From positions 1 to 62,375 of the IMG/VR virus record IMGVR_UViG_3300025770_000019: a DNA stretch of 62,375 nucleotides, one strand, 5' to 3'. Source of the stretch: a virus. A program made the translations under genes and the position numbers. Below, in pieces: positions 55,494-62,375 of this stretch. The notes under the pieces are model-generated. The model saw only the letters and a list, made by a program, of their open reading frames with translations. It made no database searches and was not told where the DNA came from. How positions within the stretch are numbered: position 1 is the first letter of the stretch; every line of letters begins with the position of its first letter.

Positions 55494-55502
55494 GATTTAT
55501 TC

Positions 55503-55769
55503 TCAGTTTAGGTCAATTTTCCGATTTCTAACCCGGTGAAGGTCAGCGATACGCTGCTCCTCCGTAGTTATAGTCGTCCTCAGCTGATCCACTCCCAGTT
55601 GACCCGACGAGATCATTGCGTCAATCTCACCTAGGGGCTTGGCCCGAATCTGTTCGTCTGTCCATCCTGCCGTTGTCGGCTCTGGCGGTTTTTGTTGTCT
55701 ATCAAGGTCTATGTATGTCACGTCGCCGCCCAATTTTCCGTGCTTTTTCTCAAACTCTGCTTGTTCCAT
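55503..55769 (-). CDS. Hypothetical protein, 88 aa
   Basis: AAGGGGAAGTGT before ATG 55769. Acidic and helical, with EQAEFEKKHGKLGG, WTDEQIRAKPLGEIDAMI and a C-terminal RIADLHRVRNRKIDLN. Between a portal-adjacent gene and a large fibre-like gene. Unknown. Confidence 0.6.
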   Translation of the reverse strand: MEQAEFEKKHGKLGGDVTYIDLDRQQKPPEPTTAGWTDEQIRAKPLGEIDAMISSGQLGVDQLRTTITTEEQRIADLHRVRNRKIDLN

Positions 55770-55779
55770 ACACTTCCCC

Positions 55780-56175
55780 TTAAATTAACATTATCTGTCG
55801 GTCTGGTATAGGCACCTTGAACGGGCCGTTGGTGCTAGTGTACTCCGCGCCCCAGCTACCGACAAACAGTACAGTGTTATTTTTAGATGTATCGTAGATC
55901 ATGTACCCGGCCGCCGTCATCGACGCTTTCGGCCACTCTACGTCACCCCATGTCAGGTACACGCTACCGTCTGTTTCTTCGCATAGTTCACAGTCGGATA
56001 GCTTCATGCCTCCGGACTTGTAGCCGAACCCACTTACCTCGTAGTCGGTCGTATACGCTCTCGTGCCCACACCCAGCTCAGCTTCAGAGCTGAACAAAGC
56101 AATTTTGCAAGTGTCGGTCAAAACTGAACGCATGAACAGCGCTTTAGCTGCTTGTGTTACCCCTGTCTCGATCAT
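55780..56175 (-). CDS. Hypothetical virion-region protein, 131 aa
   Basis: ATG 56175 overlaps the portal gene's stop. Beta-rich (CKIALFSSEAELGVGTRAYTTDYEVSG, VYLTWGDVEWPKASMTAAGYMIYD) with a layout like the small tail-fibre family at 43327. Could decorate the portal vertex or capsid. No firm family. Confidence 0.6.
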   Translation of the reverse strand: MIETGVTQAAKALFMRSVLTDTCKIALFSSEAELGVGTRAYTTDYEVSGFGYKSGGMKLSDCELCEETDGSVYLTWGDVEWPKASMTAAGYMIYDTSKNNTVLFVGSWGAEYTSTNGPFKVPIPDRQIMLI

Positions 56176-58298
56176 CCGTTCTGCCCCGTCGAGACATTAC
56201 GCATGGTATTACCGTCGCGGCCGCCTGCAGGTGAACCGTCGGGGAGAGTCTGGACGCCCTTAGTCCTTGTCGCGCCCGTAACTTGACCCGAATCATCACG
56301 GGAGAAGCTGACGTTATCTGGTGCTGCACCTAAAGCCTCCTGCAGCATCTCTAGCTGCTGTTGCTGTTGCTCAATTACCTGTTGCTGTTGCTCAATTACG
56401 GTCATCTCTCTACGTGTAGGAACAACTTTGTCTACGTTCATGTTCAAGTTGCTCGCCGCGTCGCGCAGTAGTTCAGCCGCGCCGTTCTGCCCGACAATCT
56501 GACTCGCTACCGGGCTGTTCAGAACCAAGTTCAGGAACTCGCTGCGCCGTATAGCCTCAGCCTCTTTCACGACTAGGCTGCTCGCGCCGCGCGCAACAAT
56601 CTGCACGTCGCCGACTAGGTCAGGGTCTTCGTTGTATCTCAAGTTATCATGGTACAGCCGCTCAATGGCGGGGACGATGACGTTCTTGTCGATGTTGTTT
56701 ATGACTTGTTTGATGCCCTTGCCAGCGTTGGAGATCATCATGGAGAGACCTGATGATGTCCGTCCCGCGCCGGGCGTGTGTTCACCGGTCATGTATTTCG
56801 GAATCATCGTGTCTTCGTCAGCTCGGTCTGCAAATTTCTCAAATACCCCCATCAGCTCCTGTGCGTTGCTGGATGGTTGGAAGAAGTCTATGGGCGGCTC
56901 AGTACTATTCATCTCCGCTGATTCAAACTGCCAAATTTTCCATGGGTACAAAGCGGTAATATCTTCGCCGGGTGGCATTCTGCTTACGTTAACACCGACT
57001 TGTGGGCCAGATGATATGCCCATGTTATTCGACATCGCGCGCGCGGTGGCGTTGACCATAGCCTGAGAGTCGCGGCACAGATCAGCAACGCCGTTACCGT
57101 CGACTGAGCCGGGCTTACTCTCGTAGGACGCAATGTAGTAGGGCTTTCGTGCGACGGGGTCGTAGTTCAACACGGCCTTAATCACTGTGTTGCCTATCAA
57201 CCAAATTTCACAGGAGTAGCTCAGGTCTTTATCCGGAACATCAGCCTCAGACATACCCCACTCACGTAGCAGAGAGCCGTTGACCTCATCCCACATCTGG
57301 AGCGCATCAACCGTGTCTTGAGTGTTGACCGCGTAGTACGGGTTTTTACCCTCCGCATCTGCGACTTCAGTGTCGAGCCACAGCCAGTTGGCTAGGTTCC
57401 CACCGCCGAAGTTGGCTAGTACCGACCGTATCGCATCTTCGTTGTATCCGGGAACGCCGATCAGCGCTTGCAGCTCTACGGCTGTCAGCTTGTGTCGCTC
57501 GATGACGTAGCCGTCGTTGATGTCCGACGCCCATGGTGCCCAGTACAACATGAATGGGTTTACCCGCTCCCACTCATTACGAATCACGTCTTGTGGTTTA
57601 AGCTCTCCATTAACCCACTTCATAACTTTGCGCTTACGCTTCATTGGGCCTTTCAGCGCAGCGAACGGGAACGTGACAATGTCATCGAGAAATTCGTTGA
57701 ACGCTTTAATCCAGCCGCCTTCTGCGAGCTGGTCTTCCATCTTAAGCTCCATGCGGTCGACTCGTTCCTCAGAGTCCTCTTTCAGCGCACGTTCCGCTTT
57801 GTCTTTCATGTCGTCTGCTATCTGCCGTAGCTCCTCTGGGGACGGCATTTCTAACCCCGACGACAGCTGCTCCTGCATTTTCCTAGCTAACTCAGCCTGC
57901 AACCCATCTAACAACCCGCCGGGCATCTCCGGTACGGGTGTCGGTTCGATAGACCAAGGCTTGTCGCTGCCATTACCCAACAACGTGTCACGTAACCAGC
58001 TTGTGGCTGCGCGGCACTTCACAGACGTTAGCCGCACAAAAATTTCTGAGCCGCCCTGTTGCGCTATCTGGGATTGTATATCGGGATCATATTCGCCGTT
58101 GCGCTGTCGCAAGCACTGCAGCATTCGTTCTTCTAACTCGCGTCGGGCGTGGAGTGCGTTCTCCCAACGTCTTCGGACGTGCGACGCAAGCCCTTGAATT
58201 TCAGGTTGGGCCTGCAATTCCGCGTTACGTTGCTCAGACTGCCGTTCAAGATCGGATGCGCTTGCAACTGGAATAAGTGCGGCGTATGAATCAGCCAT
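56172..58298 (-). CDS. Portal protein, 708 aa
   Basis: ATG 58298. Size and layout fit podovirus-type portals: N-terminal helices, a central region with YYAVNTQDTVDALQMWDEVNG and a helical stem (RAMSNNMGISSGPQVGVNVSRM), 'TSSGLSMMISNAGKGIKQVINNIDKN', then a Gln-rich coiled C-terminus. It forms the DNA gate at one capsid vertex. It directly follows the terminase large subunit, the usual order. Confidence 0.85.
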   Translation of the reverse strand: MADSYAALIPVASASDLERQSEQRNAELQAQPEIQGLASHVRRRWENALHARRELEERMLQCLRQRNGEYDPDIQSQIAQQGGSEIFVRLTSVKCRAATSWLRDTLLGNGSDKPWSIEPTPVPEMPGGLLDGLQAELARKMQEQLSSGLEMPSPEELRQIADDMKDKAERALKEDSEERVDRMELKMEDQLAEGGWIKAFNEFLDDIVTFPFAALKGPMKRKRKVMKWVNGELKPQDVIRNEWERVNPFMLYWAPWASDINDGYVIERHKLTAVELQALIGVPGYNEDAIRSVLANFGGGNLANWLWLDTEVADAEGKNPYYAVNTQDTVDALQMWDEVNGSLLREWGMSEADVPDKDLSYSCEIWLIGNTVIKAVLNYDPVARKPYYIASYESKPGSVDGNGVADLCRDSQAMVNATARAMSNNMGISSGPQVGVNVSRMPPGEDITALYPWKIWQFESAEMNSTEPPIDFFQPSSNAQELMGVFEKFADRADEDTMIPKYMTGEHTPGAGRTSSGLSMMISNAGKGIKQVINNIDKNVIVPAIERLYHDNLRYNEDPDLVGDVQIVARGASSLVVKEAEAIRRSEFLNLVLNSPVASQIVGQNGAAELLRDAASNLNMNVDKVVPTRREMTVIEQQQQVIEQQQQQLEMLQEALGAAPDNVSFSRDDSGQVTGATRTKGVQTLPDGSPAGGRDGNTMRNVSTGQNG

Positions 58299-58343
58299 AT
58301 ATGGGCCTCAATGCAGTTATTGCGTAGATTGTAACAACACGCG

Positions 58344-59822
58344 TCAAGCATACAAGTATTTAGACTGAACAACCTCTCGGCGGGTCGAGCGTTTCTGCAC
58401 CCCCCTTACCGCCATGTCGATCACGCTATCCGCATATTGGTTCGCGTCGTGGACGTGGGAAAAGCTGTTTTTGTCTGGTGAGTTCTCTAGTTGACCATCG
58501 CGTTTCTTCTTGTATCGGTATCCATAAATAAACCCTTTAACCAGTTTGTCACAGCATGGGTCAATAAGATACATCGCCTCACCGTCGACCTGCGTCGCTA
58601 ACAACCTCTCCACCGCTTGGATTCTGTAGTCTGGTTTGTTCGACGGTGGTTTAACGCACTCATACCCTGCATTACGCAGCGCGTCGACTAACGTCAGCTC
58701 GTTGAGCTGCTGTTTCATAAACCCCGCAGGGTCAGGTGCGCATATCAACTCACACCCCGGATAGTGCTCGGCCACGTGCGGCGTGAGTTTCAGCCGGATG
58801 AACGTCTCTATCCCCATATTATCCGAGGTAATCTCTGACAGGGTCAGCACCCGCCCACGTGGATCGCGCTGCTTAAACACCGCCGACGGCGTCCGCCCGA
58901 AGTCAACCCCTATAATTATTGGGTAGTCAGTCGTTACACTGGCTGCGAGTTTAGTCAGCGGCCCCTTCGCCACATGGAACTCTTTGTTGAACGACTTGTC
59001 GTACACCGGGGTGCCAGCCAGTGAGCGGCCGTACCGACAGCGTAAATACACATCGACAAAATCCTGAGACTTACCGGGTATGATATCCGGGTAATACAGC
59101 GGGTCTAGGTTGTTGTAGTTGTCCGCTTCCGGATTCACGTACCACTCCGCGTCTTGGGCGTCGGGTATCGCTTCCCCTTCAGGACTTTCCCCGAATTGTG
59201 TGTGCCACTCCTCAGCCGAGTACACAGCTGGCGGCTGCATATGGATCGACCAGTTCTTAGGCGGGTTCTCCATCTTGTCAAAGTGCCACGAATCCTGATC
59301 GGGCATGTTCGTATCGAATATAGCGCCTGACCTCGACGGGCCGCCGTCCTTACCCGATGGATACCGCCGGAGCCGCATTAACAGGCCATCACAGACATCT
59401 GGGTGCAGCTCCCGCCACTCATTACCCCAAAGGAACGTCGCTTCCAGTGATAACGCCTTACGTACGTCATCAGGTGTGTCCAAGGCGATGAACATAAATT
59501 CCGCCTTCATTGTCGTGCCGTCCGGAAGCCTTTGATTCACAAAGTACGTTTTGTTCTGCGAGGCGACATACGTGCCCCACTTCCCCGGTGGGAACCAATC
59601 AAAGAATGTTTTCATCGTCGTCGACTTCAACTGGTCAGCCGTGTTCCGGACTATGAGCGACCTCGTTTTCCGCTCCCCATCAGCATTCGGCGCTTGCAGC
59701 ATGGCGAGTTTCATCAGCTCGTGGCTGGCACACACCGATTTCCCCGACCCAACTGGCCCAGCTATAACACGGACATACTTGTTCGACTCCATCATGTCCC
59801 ACATGGTCTGCGTAGTCTGCAT
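58344..59822 (-). CDS. terL: Terminase large subunit, 492 aa
   Basis: ATG 59822 shares a base with the small-subunit stop (TAATG). ATPase domain: Walker A GPVGSGKS (residues 22-29), Walker B region ATFLWGNEW. Nuclease domain begins IIIGVDFGRT with Asp307. It packages DNA into the prohead and cuts it. Ends of the genome are thus generated by this enzyme; the 157-bp terminal repeat may be its product. Confidence 0.92.
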   Translation of the reverse strand: MQTTQTMWDMMESNKYVRVIAGPVGSGKSVCASHELMKLAMLQAPNADGERKTRSLIVRNTADQLKSTTMKTFFDWFPPGKWGTYVASQNKTYFVNQRLPDGTTMKAEFMFIALDTPDDVRKALSLEATFLWGNEWRELHPDVCDGLLMRLRRYPSGKDGGPSRSGAIFDTNMPDQDSWHFDKMENPPKNWSIHMQPPAVYSAEEWHTQFGESPEGEAIPDAQDAEWYVNPEADNYNNLDPLYYPDIIPGKSQDFVDVYLRCRYGRSLAGTPVYDKSFNKEFHVAKGPLTKLAASVTTDYPIIIGVDFGRTPSAVFKQRDPRGRVLTLSEITSDNMGIETFIRLKLTPHVAEHYPGCELICAPDPAGFMKQQLNELTLVDALRNAGYECVKPPSNKPDYRIQAVERLLATQVDGEAMYLIDPCCDKLVKGFIYGYRYKKKRDGQLENSPDKNSFSHVHDANQYADSVIDMAVRGVQKRSTRREVVQSKYLYA

Positions 59823-60361
59823 TATGAAGCCTCAAACAAATTTGACGCTGCCGGGGGTAAAATACTCAACGGCTCCACCTCCTCAAACTCCGCGTCTTGG
59901 ACGTCGACGGTCGTCACTGGAGGGGTCGCAACCCCGAAGTTGTGTACAGCTCCGTCAGGCGCAACGATGTTCAGCACCAATTGCGGCCCGGCTGCTCCAG
60001 TTTCGTCGGTTTTCGGCGGTTCGAGTCCGCCGTATTTCACCAGAGTCTTAAAAGCGTCCAGTTGGGTCGACGCCGGAACATCCGCGTCCGCCATCATATG
60101 AACCACGTTATGAACGGAGTTTGTTACCGCCGACCGGCAGCGGGAGCGGAACGCCGTGCCGTCGTCGTCCACCACCTGCTGGGCAATTCTCATGCGGCGG
60201 GTGAACAGGGGGTCGGTTTCGAGAGCCTGTGCTGTGGCCTCATCAATGTCGTAGTTATCGCATATGTCTACGTACGAGTTTACGCCTACCGCAAGGTCTA
60301 TGAAAAATTCTTCCGGTAGAGATTCGATGGACAGTGCTGGCAGTTGCGTCGTGTCTGTCAC
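59822..60361 (-). CDS. terS: Terminase small subunit candidate, 179 aa
   Basis: GTG 60361 (no strong site) opens the late arm. Helical with DIDEATAQALETDPLFTRRMRIAQQVVDDDG and a helix pair VHNVVHMMADADVPASTQLDAFKTLVKYGGLEPP, then a beta/acidic C-terminal part. Position directly upstream of TerL and the pattern fit a DNA-recognising small terminase. Likely binds the packaging start in the control region. Confidence 0.75.
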   Translation of the reverse strand: MTDTTQLPALSIESLPEEFFIDLAVGVNSYVDICDNYDIDEATAQALETDPLFTRRMRIAQQVVDDDGTAFRSRCRSAVTNSVHNVVHMMADADVPASTQLDAFKTLVKYGGLEPPKTDETGAAGPQLVLNIVAPDGAVHNFGVATPPVTTVDVQDAEFEEVEPLSILPPAASNLFEAS

Positions 60362-60418
60362 GCTAATTTTTGCCTATGCGACGGGTTTGGAACGAGTGTA
60401 ACCCATTTTACGATTTTT

Positions 60419-60437
60419 GGGACAAATATCGGGACAG
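60419..60437 (-). promoter_or_regulatory. 17-bp operator-like element, late-arm copy
   Basis: GGACAAATATCGGGACA (60420-60436) lies 59 bases upstream of the terminase small-subunit start. Its exact reverse complement occurs at 61832-61848. A weak late promoter (TTGTCC at 60424-60419 on the minus strand) would overlap it, so it may be an operator for the late genes. Confidence 0.6.
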
Positions 60438-60723
60438 TTTTTTGGTGATGCGCGCGGCGTACATGAGTTTACGTTATTTTGAAAAAATTCCATTTGGTGT
60501 GAGTGCAACGGGTAATGGGTCAAAGCCCCATCACGGCGCGGGGGCCATCCCCCCCTACCCAGTAGACGACGACGCATTACGACCAAACCCCCTTGGTGAG
60601 ACGACGAGCATGTGCTTCGGCCCCTTGTCCTCTCCGCGAGGATCGACCGCGAGGTCGTGACGAGGCCGAGTTACGCCTGCCCTTGTGAGGATGCTGCGCG
60701 ATACATAGGCACAGCTACGCCCC

Positions 60724-60841
60724 ATGATCACCGTCCCTACAGGCTAGGTGTACCCGATCATACCGGCGGACACATCCGAGAACCGACCGTCAAAGGTCGG
60801 CGTGTGCCTGAGTGTACGCGACGCGATGGGATTGATTCGCG
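60724..60841. ncRNA. Candidate structured non-coding RNA
   Basis: Within about 120 bases: ATGATC/GATCAT pair (60724-60729, 60756-60761), CAGGC/GCCTG (60740-60744, 60806-60810), CGGA/TCCG (60767-60778), a perfect CCGACC-loop-GGTCGG hairpin (60783-60800) and CGCGA/TCGCG (60822-60841). Some pairs exclude others, as in switching RNAs. Strand and function unknown; may also be a protein- or terminase-binding DNA site. Confidence 0.35.
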
Positions 60842-60983
60842 AAAAGCTGCGGAGCCTTGTGCTTAGTGAACGTCAGCGACCCGAGTAATGGCACTGCTAT
60901 GTCTTGTGAGTAGGGGTGTAATAATCGGGCGGATCAACAATGGGATGATGCCTTGGCACGGCTATGCCCATTGTATTATGGAC

Positions 60984-61014
60984 AAACCCTGCACTGATCC
61001 ACCGTGTAGGGTTT
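60984..61014 (+). promoter_or_regulatory. Long-stem hairpin before the 61078 gene
   Basis: AAACCCTGCAC and GTGTAGGGTTT pair over 11 positions with one mismatch, loop of 9 bases. A further AAACCCTAAAC follows near 61046. No T-run, so more likely an operator, leader RNA or pausing site than a terminator. Confidence 0.5.
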
Positions 61015-61077
61015 ACTTGTGTCTATTCATCTGAGTAGGTGCAACTAAACCCTAAACTTAAATGCAAGGAGAGCGAT

Positions 61078-61683
61078 ATGCTCACTACCCAAGAAATCAA
61101 CACCAAAATCACGGGTGTCCGTACTTCTGTCTCTAACCTGCGAACTAACATGCAGGTAGTCTTAGTGAATCTGGCTGGACATACTTACGAGCATGGCGAC
61201 GTGCGTGCAATCAGCGCACTGACTAAACGCCTGCTGGACAACTCACTTCAAGGCGTGGATATCAAGGCTGTTGTCACGTATCTGCGTGACTACTGTTTCG
61301 TGCATCCACAGGAAGATGGAACTGTGAAGCTGAACAAGAAAGCTCGCACTGAAGCTGATTTTGCTGATGGCGACGCTGTTGTGCAGCACCTCATGGCTGA
61401 AGTACCTGCGTGGTATACGAAGGCGCAAACTGTATCGGACGCATTGAAAGACCTGAACGTGCCGAAAAGCATCCTGCGGATTGCTGAAAATGCAGTCAAG
61501 ACAGATAAGGCTGGCAACGTAGCGTTCAACCTCGTTTGTTCACCTCGTGAGCTTGATGAGGCGCTCACTACGCTGGCAACTAACCTGAAGATTCGACGCG
61601 ACAGCGATAACCGTGTCAGCTCGGAGATCAAGGAAGGTCGGCTGATCGAGCAGCGTGAGGAAGGCGTAGCTGTAAACGCCTAA
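61078..61683 (+). CDS. Hypothetical protein encoded alone in the control region, 201 aa
   Basis: AAGGAGAGCGAT before ATG 61078. Helical (NTKITGVRTSVSNLRTNMQVVLVNLAGHTYEHGDV, ISALTKRLLDNSLQGVD), with a charged end. Similar proteins ('INTKI...hAheHGDV...L..rLl') occur in podoviruses, function unknown. It is the only + strand gene at the right end, with its own hairpin leader and a terminator-like hairpin behind it, so it is probably expressed independently and early, perhaps as a regulator. I do not claim a DNA-binding motif. Confidence 0.75.
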   Translation: MLTTQEINTKITGVRTSVSNLRTNMQVVLVNLAGHTYEHGDVRAISALTKRLLDNSLQGVDIKAVVTYLRDYCFVHPQEDGTVKLNKKARTEADFADGDAVVQHLMAEVPAWYTKAQTVSDALKDLNVPKSILRIAENAVKTDKAGNVAFNLVCSPRELDEALTTLATNLKIRRDSDNRVSSEIKEGRLIEQREEGVAVNA

Positions 61684-61694
61684 GCGCCAAGTGT

Positions 61695-61725
61695 GGGGAG
61701 TTTCGGCTCCCCTAGCTTGTTTATG
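61695..61725 (+). terminator. Hairpin terminator behind the 61078 gene
   Basis: GGGGAG, loop TTTCGG, CTCCCC (61695-61712), followed by TAGCTTGTTTA. Strong short stem with UUCG-type loop and a weak T-rich tail, 12 bases after the stop codon. Confidence 0.65.
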
Positions 61726-61769
61726 TGTACTTATACGAGTAGGCATAAACAAGTTACGCAATACGTAAC
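61716..61769. repeat. Inverted repeats at the left edge of the iteron region
   Basis: A perfect 10-bp inverted repeat CTTGTTTATG (61716-61725) / CATAAACAAG (61744-61753), with an 18-base loop. A second one, GTTACG/CGTAAC (61753-61758, 61764-61769), begins on its last base. Confidence 0.8.
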
Positions 61770-61791
61770 GCTGTTGGTGTGTAACGCACTT

Positions 61792-61815
61792 CTGGACAAA
61801 AAGCTGGACAGAAAT
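61792..61815. repeat. 24-bp direct repeat, copy 1
   Basis: Identical to 62080-62103. Each copy holds GGACAAAAA and GGACAGAAA spaced by 12 bases, a paired-site arrangement that could bind a dimer on one helix face. Confidence 0.95.
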
Positions 61816-61831
61816 AGCACGTTTTCAAAAG

Positions 61832-61848
61832 TGTCCCGATATTTGTCC
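61832..61848 (+). promoter_or_regulatory. 17-bp operator-like element, left-arm copy
   Basis: TGTCCCGATATTTGTCC is the exact reverse complement of 60420-60436. Read across the circle junction it points to the early left-arm genes, as the other copy points to the late arm. Confidence 0.6.
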
Positions 61849-62079
61849 AAGCTACAGGCCACTAGAAATCACACTCTTACTTACTTTAGGACAAAAGGAC
61901 ATTTTTATAGAGAGAGAACGATAATATCTAAGTCACCTAGTGCCTTATTGTGTGAAACGCCACTTCATCATTTAGTGGTTCTTTCCTATATACACCCCCC
62001 TTCTCTCCAGATTTCTGTCCATTTGTCCCAAACACGCGTAACACCATGATATATATAAAGAATAACTTGGACAAAAGTG

Positions 62080-62103
62080 CTGGACAAAAAGCTGGACAGA
62101 AAT
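62080..62103. repeat. 24-bp direct repeat, copy 2
   Basis: Exact second copy of 61792-61815; a further GGACAAAA lies 11 bases before it (62069-62076), making a triple site. Confidence 0.95.
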
Positions 62104-62124
62104 GCACCCGCAAATCTGTCCCAA

Positions 62125-62184
62125 TACGCTATACGTGAGCACACAACCACGTTACGCTACTTGTATATATTTACGTATAGCGTA
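62125..62184. repeat. 12-bp inverted repeat
   Basis: TACGCTATACGT (62125-62136) and ACGTATAGCGTA (62173-62184) are perfect reverse complements around a 36-base centre with TTGTATATATTTA. It lies 35 bases before the terminal repeat; possible melting site, operator or end-cutting site. Confidence 0.85.
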
Positions 62185-62218
62185 AACTACACCTACCACA
62201 AACTAGTACGGGAGTAAC

Positions 62219-62375
62219 GTACGAGCGAGATATGTTTTCTGGACAAAACGCCCCGACATATGAGTGCCGCGCACCCAGAGTAACAACCCAACCCACCACC
62301 AAAAAGGAACGACAATGACAAAGCCAAAGTACAACAAGACACAAGTGAACTTCATCATCTCAAAACTGCGCGAGG
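62219..62375. repeat. Terminal repeat, right copy
   Basis: Second copy of bases 1-157 with C at 62249 in place of T31. Joins the iteron region to the first left-arm gene. Confidence 0.95.
62315..62375 (+). CDS. Partial copy of the first left-arm gene
   Basis: The ATG at 62315 corresponds to ATG 97; the first 20 codons are identical and the window then ends. It is the same gene seen through the terminal repeat, not a second gene. Confidence 0.85.
   Translation, partial: MTKPKYNKTQVNFIISKLRE

Larger units (their letters stand above)
60362..61077. other. Divergent control region between late arm and the 61078 gene
   Basis: About 715 bases without a supported gene. Near the late genes lies the 17-bp GGACAAATATCGGGACA element (60420-60436). 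From about 60720 to 60845 several nested stems suggest a structured RNA. Further right are a weak promoter-like pair (TTGGCA 60953, TATTAT 60974) and a long-stem hairpin (60984-61014) before the + strand gene. Open frames here have no ribosome site or protein-like sequence. Confidence 0.6.
61790..62248. other. GGACA(A/G)AA iteron cluster, candidate origin or control locus
   Basis: The A+T-rich segment of about 460 bases without a gene carries repeated GGACAAA/GGACAGA elements. Direct copies start at 61794, 61806, 61889, 61897, 62069, 62082, 62094 and 62241; inverted ones occur at 61832-61848, 62014-62022, 62024-62030 and near 62115. One more is at 23-30 in the left copy of the terminal repeat. 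Arrays like this act as binding sites for a replication initiator or a regulator in other elements. Which protein binds here is unknown. Confidence 0.75.

Noticed and set aside
60370-60866. Two + strand open frames (96 and 84 codons) in the control region
   Set aside because: No ribosome site, they cross the 17-bp element and the stem cluster, and the products look non-natural. Treated as non-coding.
60640-61040. tRNA or tmRNA gene in the control region
   Set aside because: No cloverleaf with a T-loop GGTTCRA-type arm and acceptor stem could be drawn; the stems present do not fit.
61693-62049. 118-codon open frame on the + strand in the iteron region
   Set aside because: It spans a terminator hairpin and several repeat elements, has no ribosome binding site, and its translation is low-complexity with no protein-like pattern.

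Overview
The window is essentially one complete double-stranded DNA phage genome. The first 157 bases (1-157) recur at the end (62219-62375) with one mismatch, so the map closes to a circle of about 62.2 kb or carries a short direct terminal repeat. Terminase, portal, head-tail adaptor, nozzle-like, internal-virion and fibre genes are present. No tape-measure protein, sheath or tail-tube protein was recognised, so a short-tailed (podovirus-like) virion is most likely. The host is probably Gram-negative: there is a GH108-type endolysin, small membrane and lipoprotein lysis candidates, and Shine-Dalgarno-led operons. I see no integrase, no single-subunit RNA polymerase and no tRNA genes, so transcription probably relies on host RNA polymerase.

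Left arm (97-18901, all + strand). Many small early genes (97-3756) include a 45-aa zinc-ribbon protein and a two-helix membrane protein. They lead into a MoxR-type AAA+ ATPase (3761-4840) and a HExxH/VWA protein (4837-6108). More small genes follow (6105-7532), then a possible Nmad5-like protein (7570-8283). A non-coding control region (8284-8565) precedes the replication block: family A DNA polymerase with Leu at the '762' position, PD-(D/E)XK nuclease, Zn-finger protein, VRR-NUC nuclease, SNF2-like helicase, an SSB-like protein with a repeat linker, an HTH protein, and a 969-aa AEP primase/DUF927-like helicase. A near-consensus sigma70 promoter sits at 13940-13968.

Right arm (60361 down to 18903, all - strand). 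Order of transcription: TerS, TerL, portal, a roughly 8 kb block of fibre-like genes including two LamG paralogues, scaffold, major capsid protein, a terminator, adaptors, fibre-adaptor and fibre genes, an A+T-richer receptor-binding module (35551-38411), a lysis cassette (35525-33352), nozzle-like protein, J-like fibre protein, tail-assembly chaperone, GNAT-fold protein, and the internal virion proteins. The last includes a 2354-aa polyvalent-type protein with an HTH and a metalloprotease motif. The two arms converge with a single base between them at 18902.

Control region (60362-62218). One + strand gene (61078-61683) is flanked by structured non-coding DNA. The segment 61790-62248 carries many GGACA(A/G)AA elements in both orientations, with hairpins and inverted repeats. 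A 17-bp element of the same family occurs in opposite orientations at 60420-60436 and 61832-61848, each pointing into one of the divergent arms. This looks like the phage's main switch and/or origin. The strongest leads for undescribed biology are this element system, the MoxR/VWA cassette, a probable ATA-initiated secreted lysis-cassette protein, and the polyvalent virion protein.
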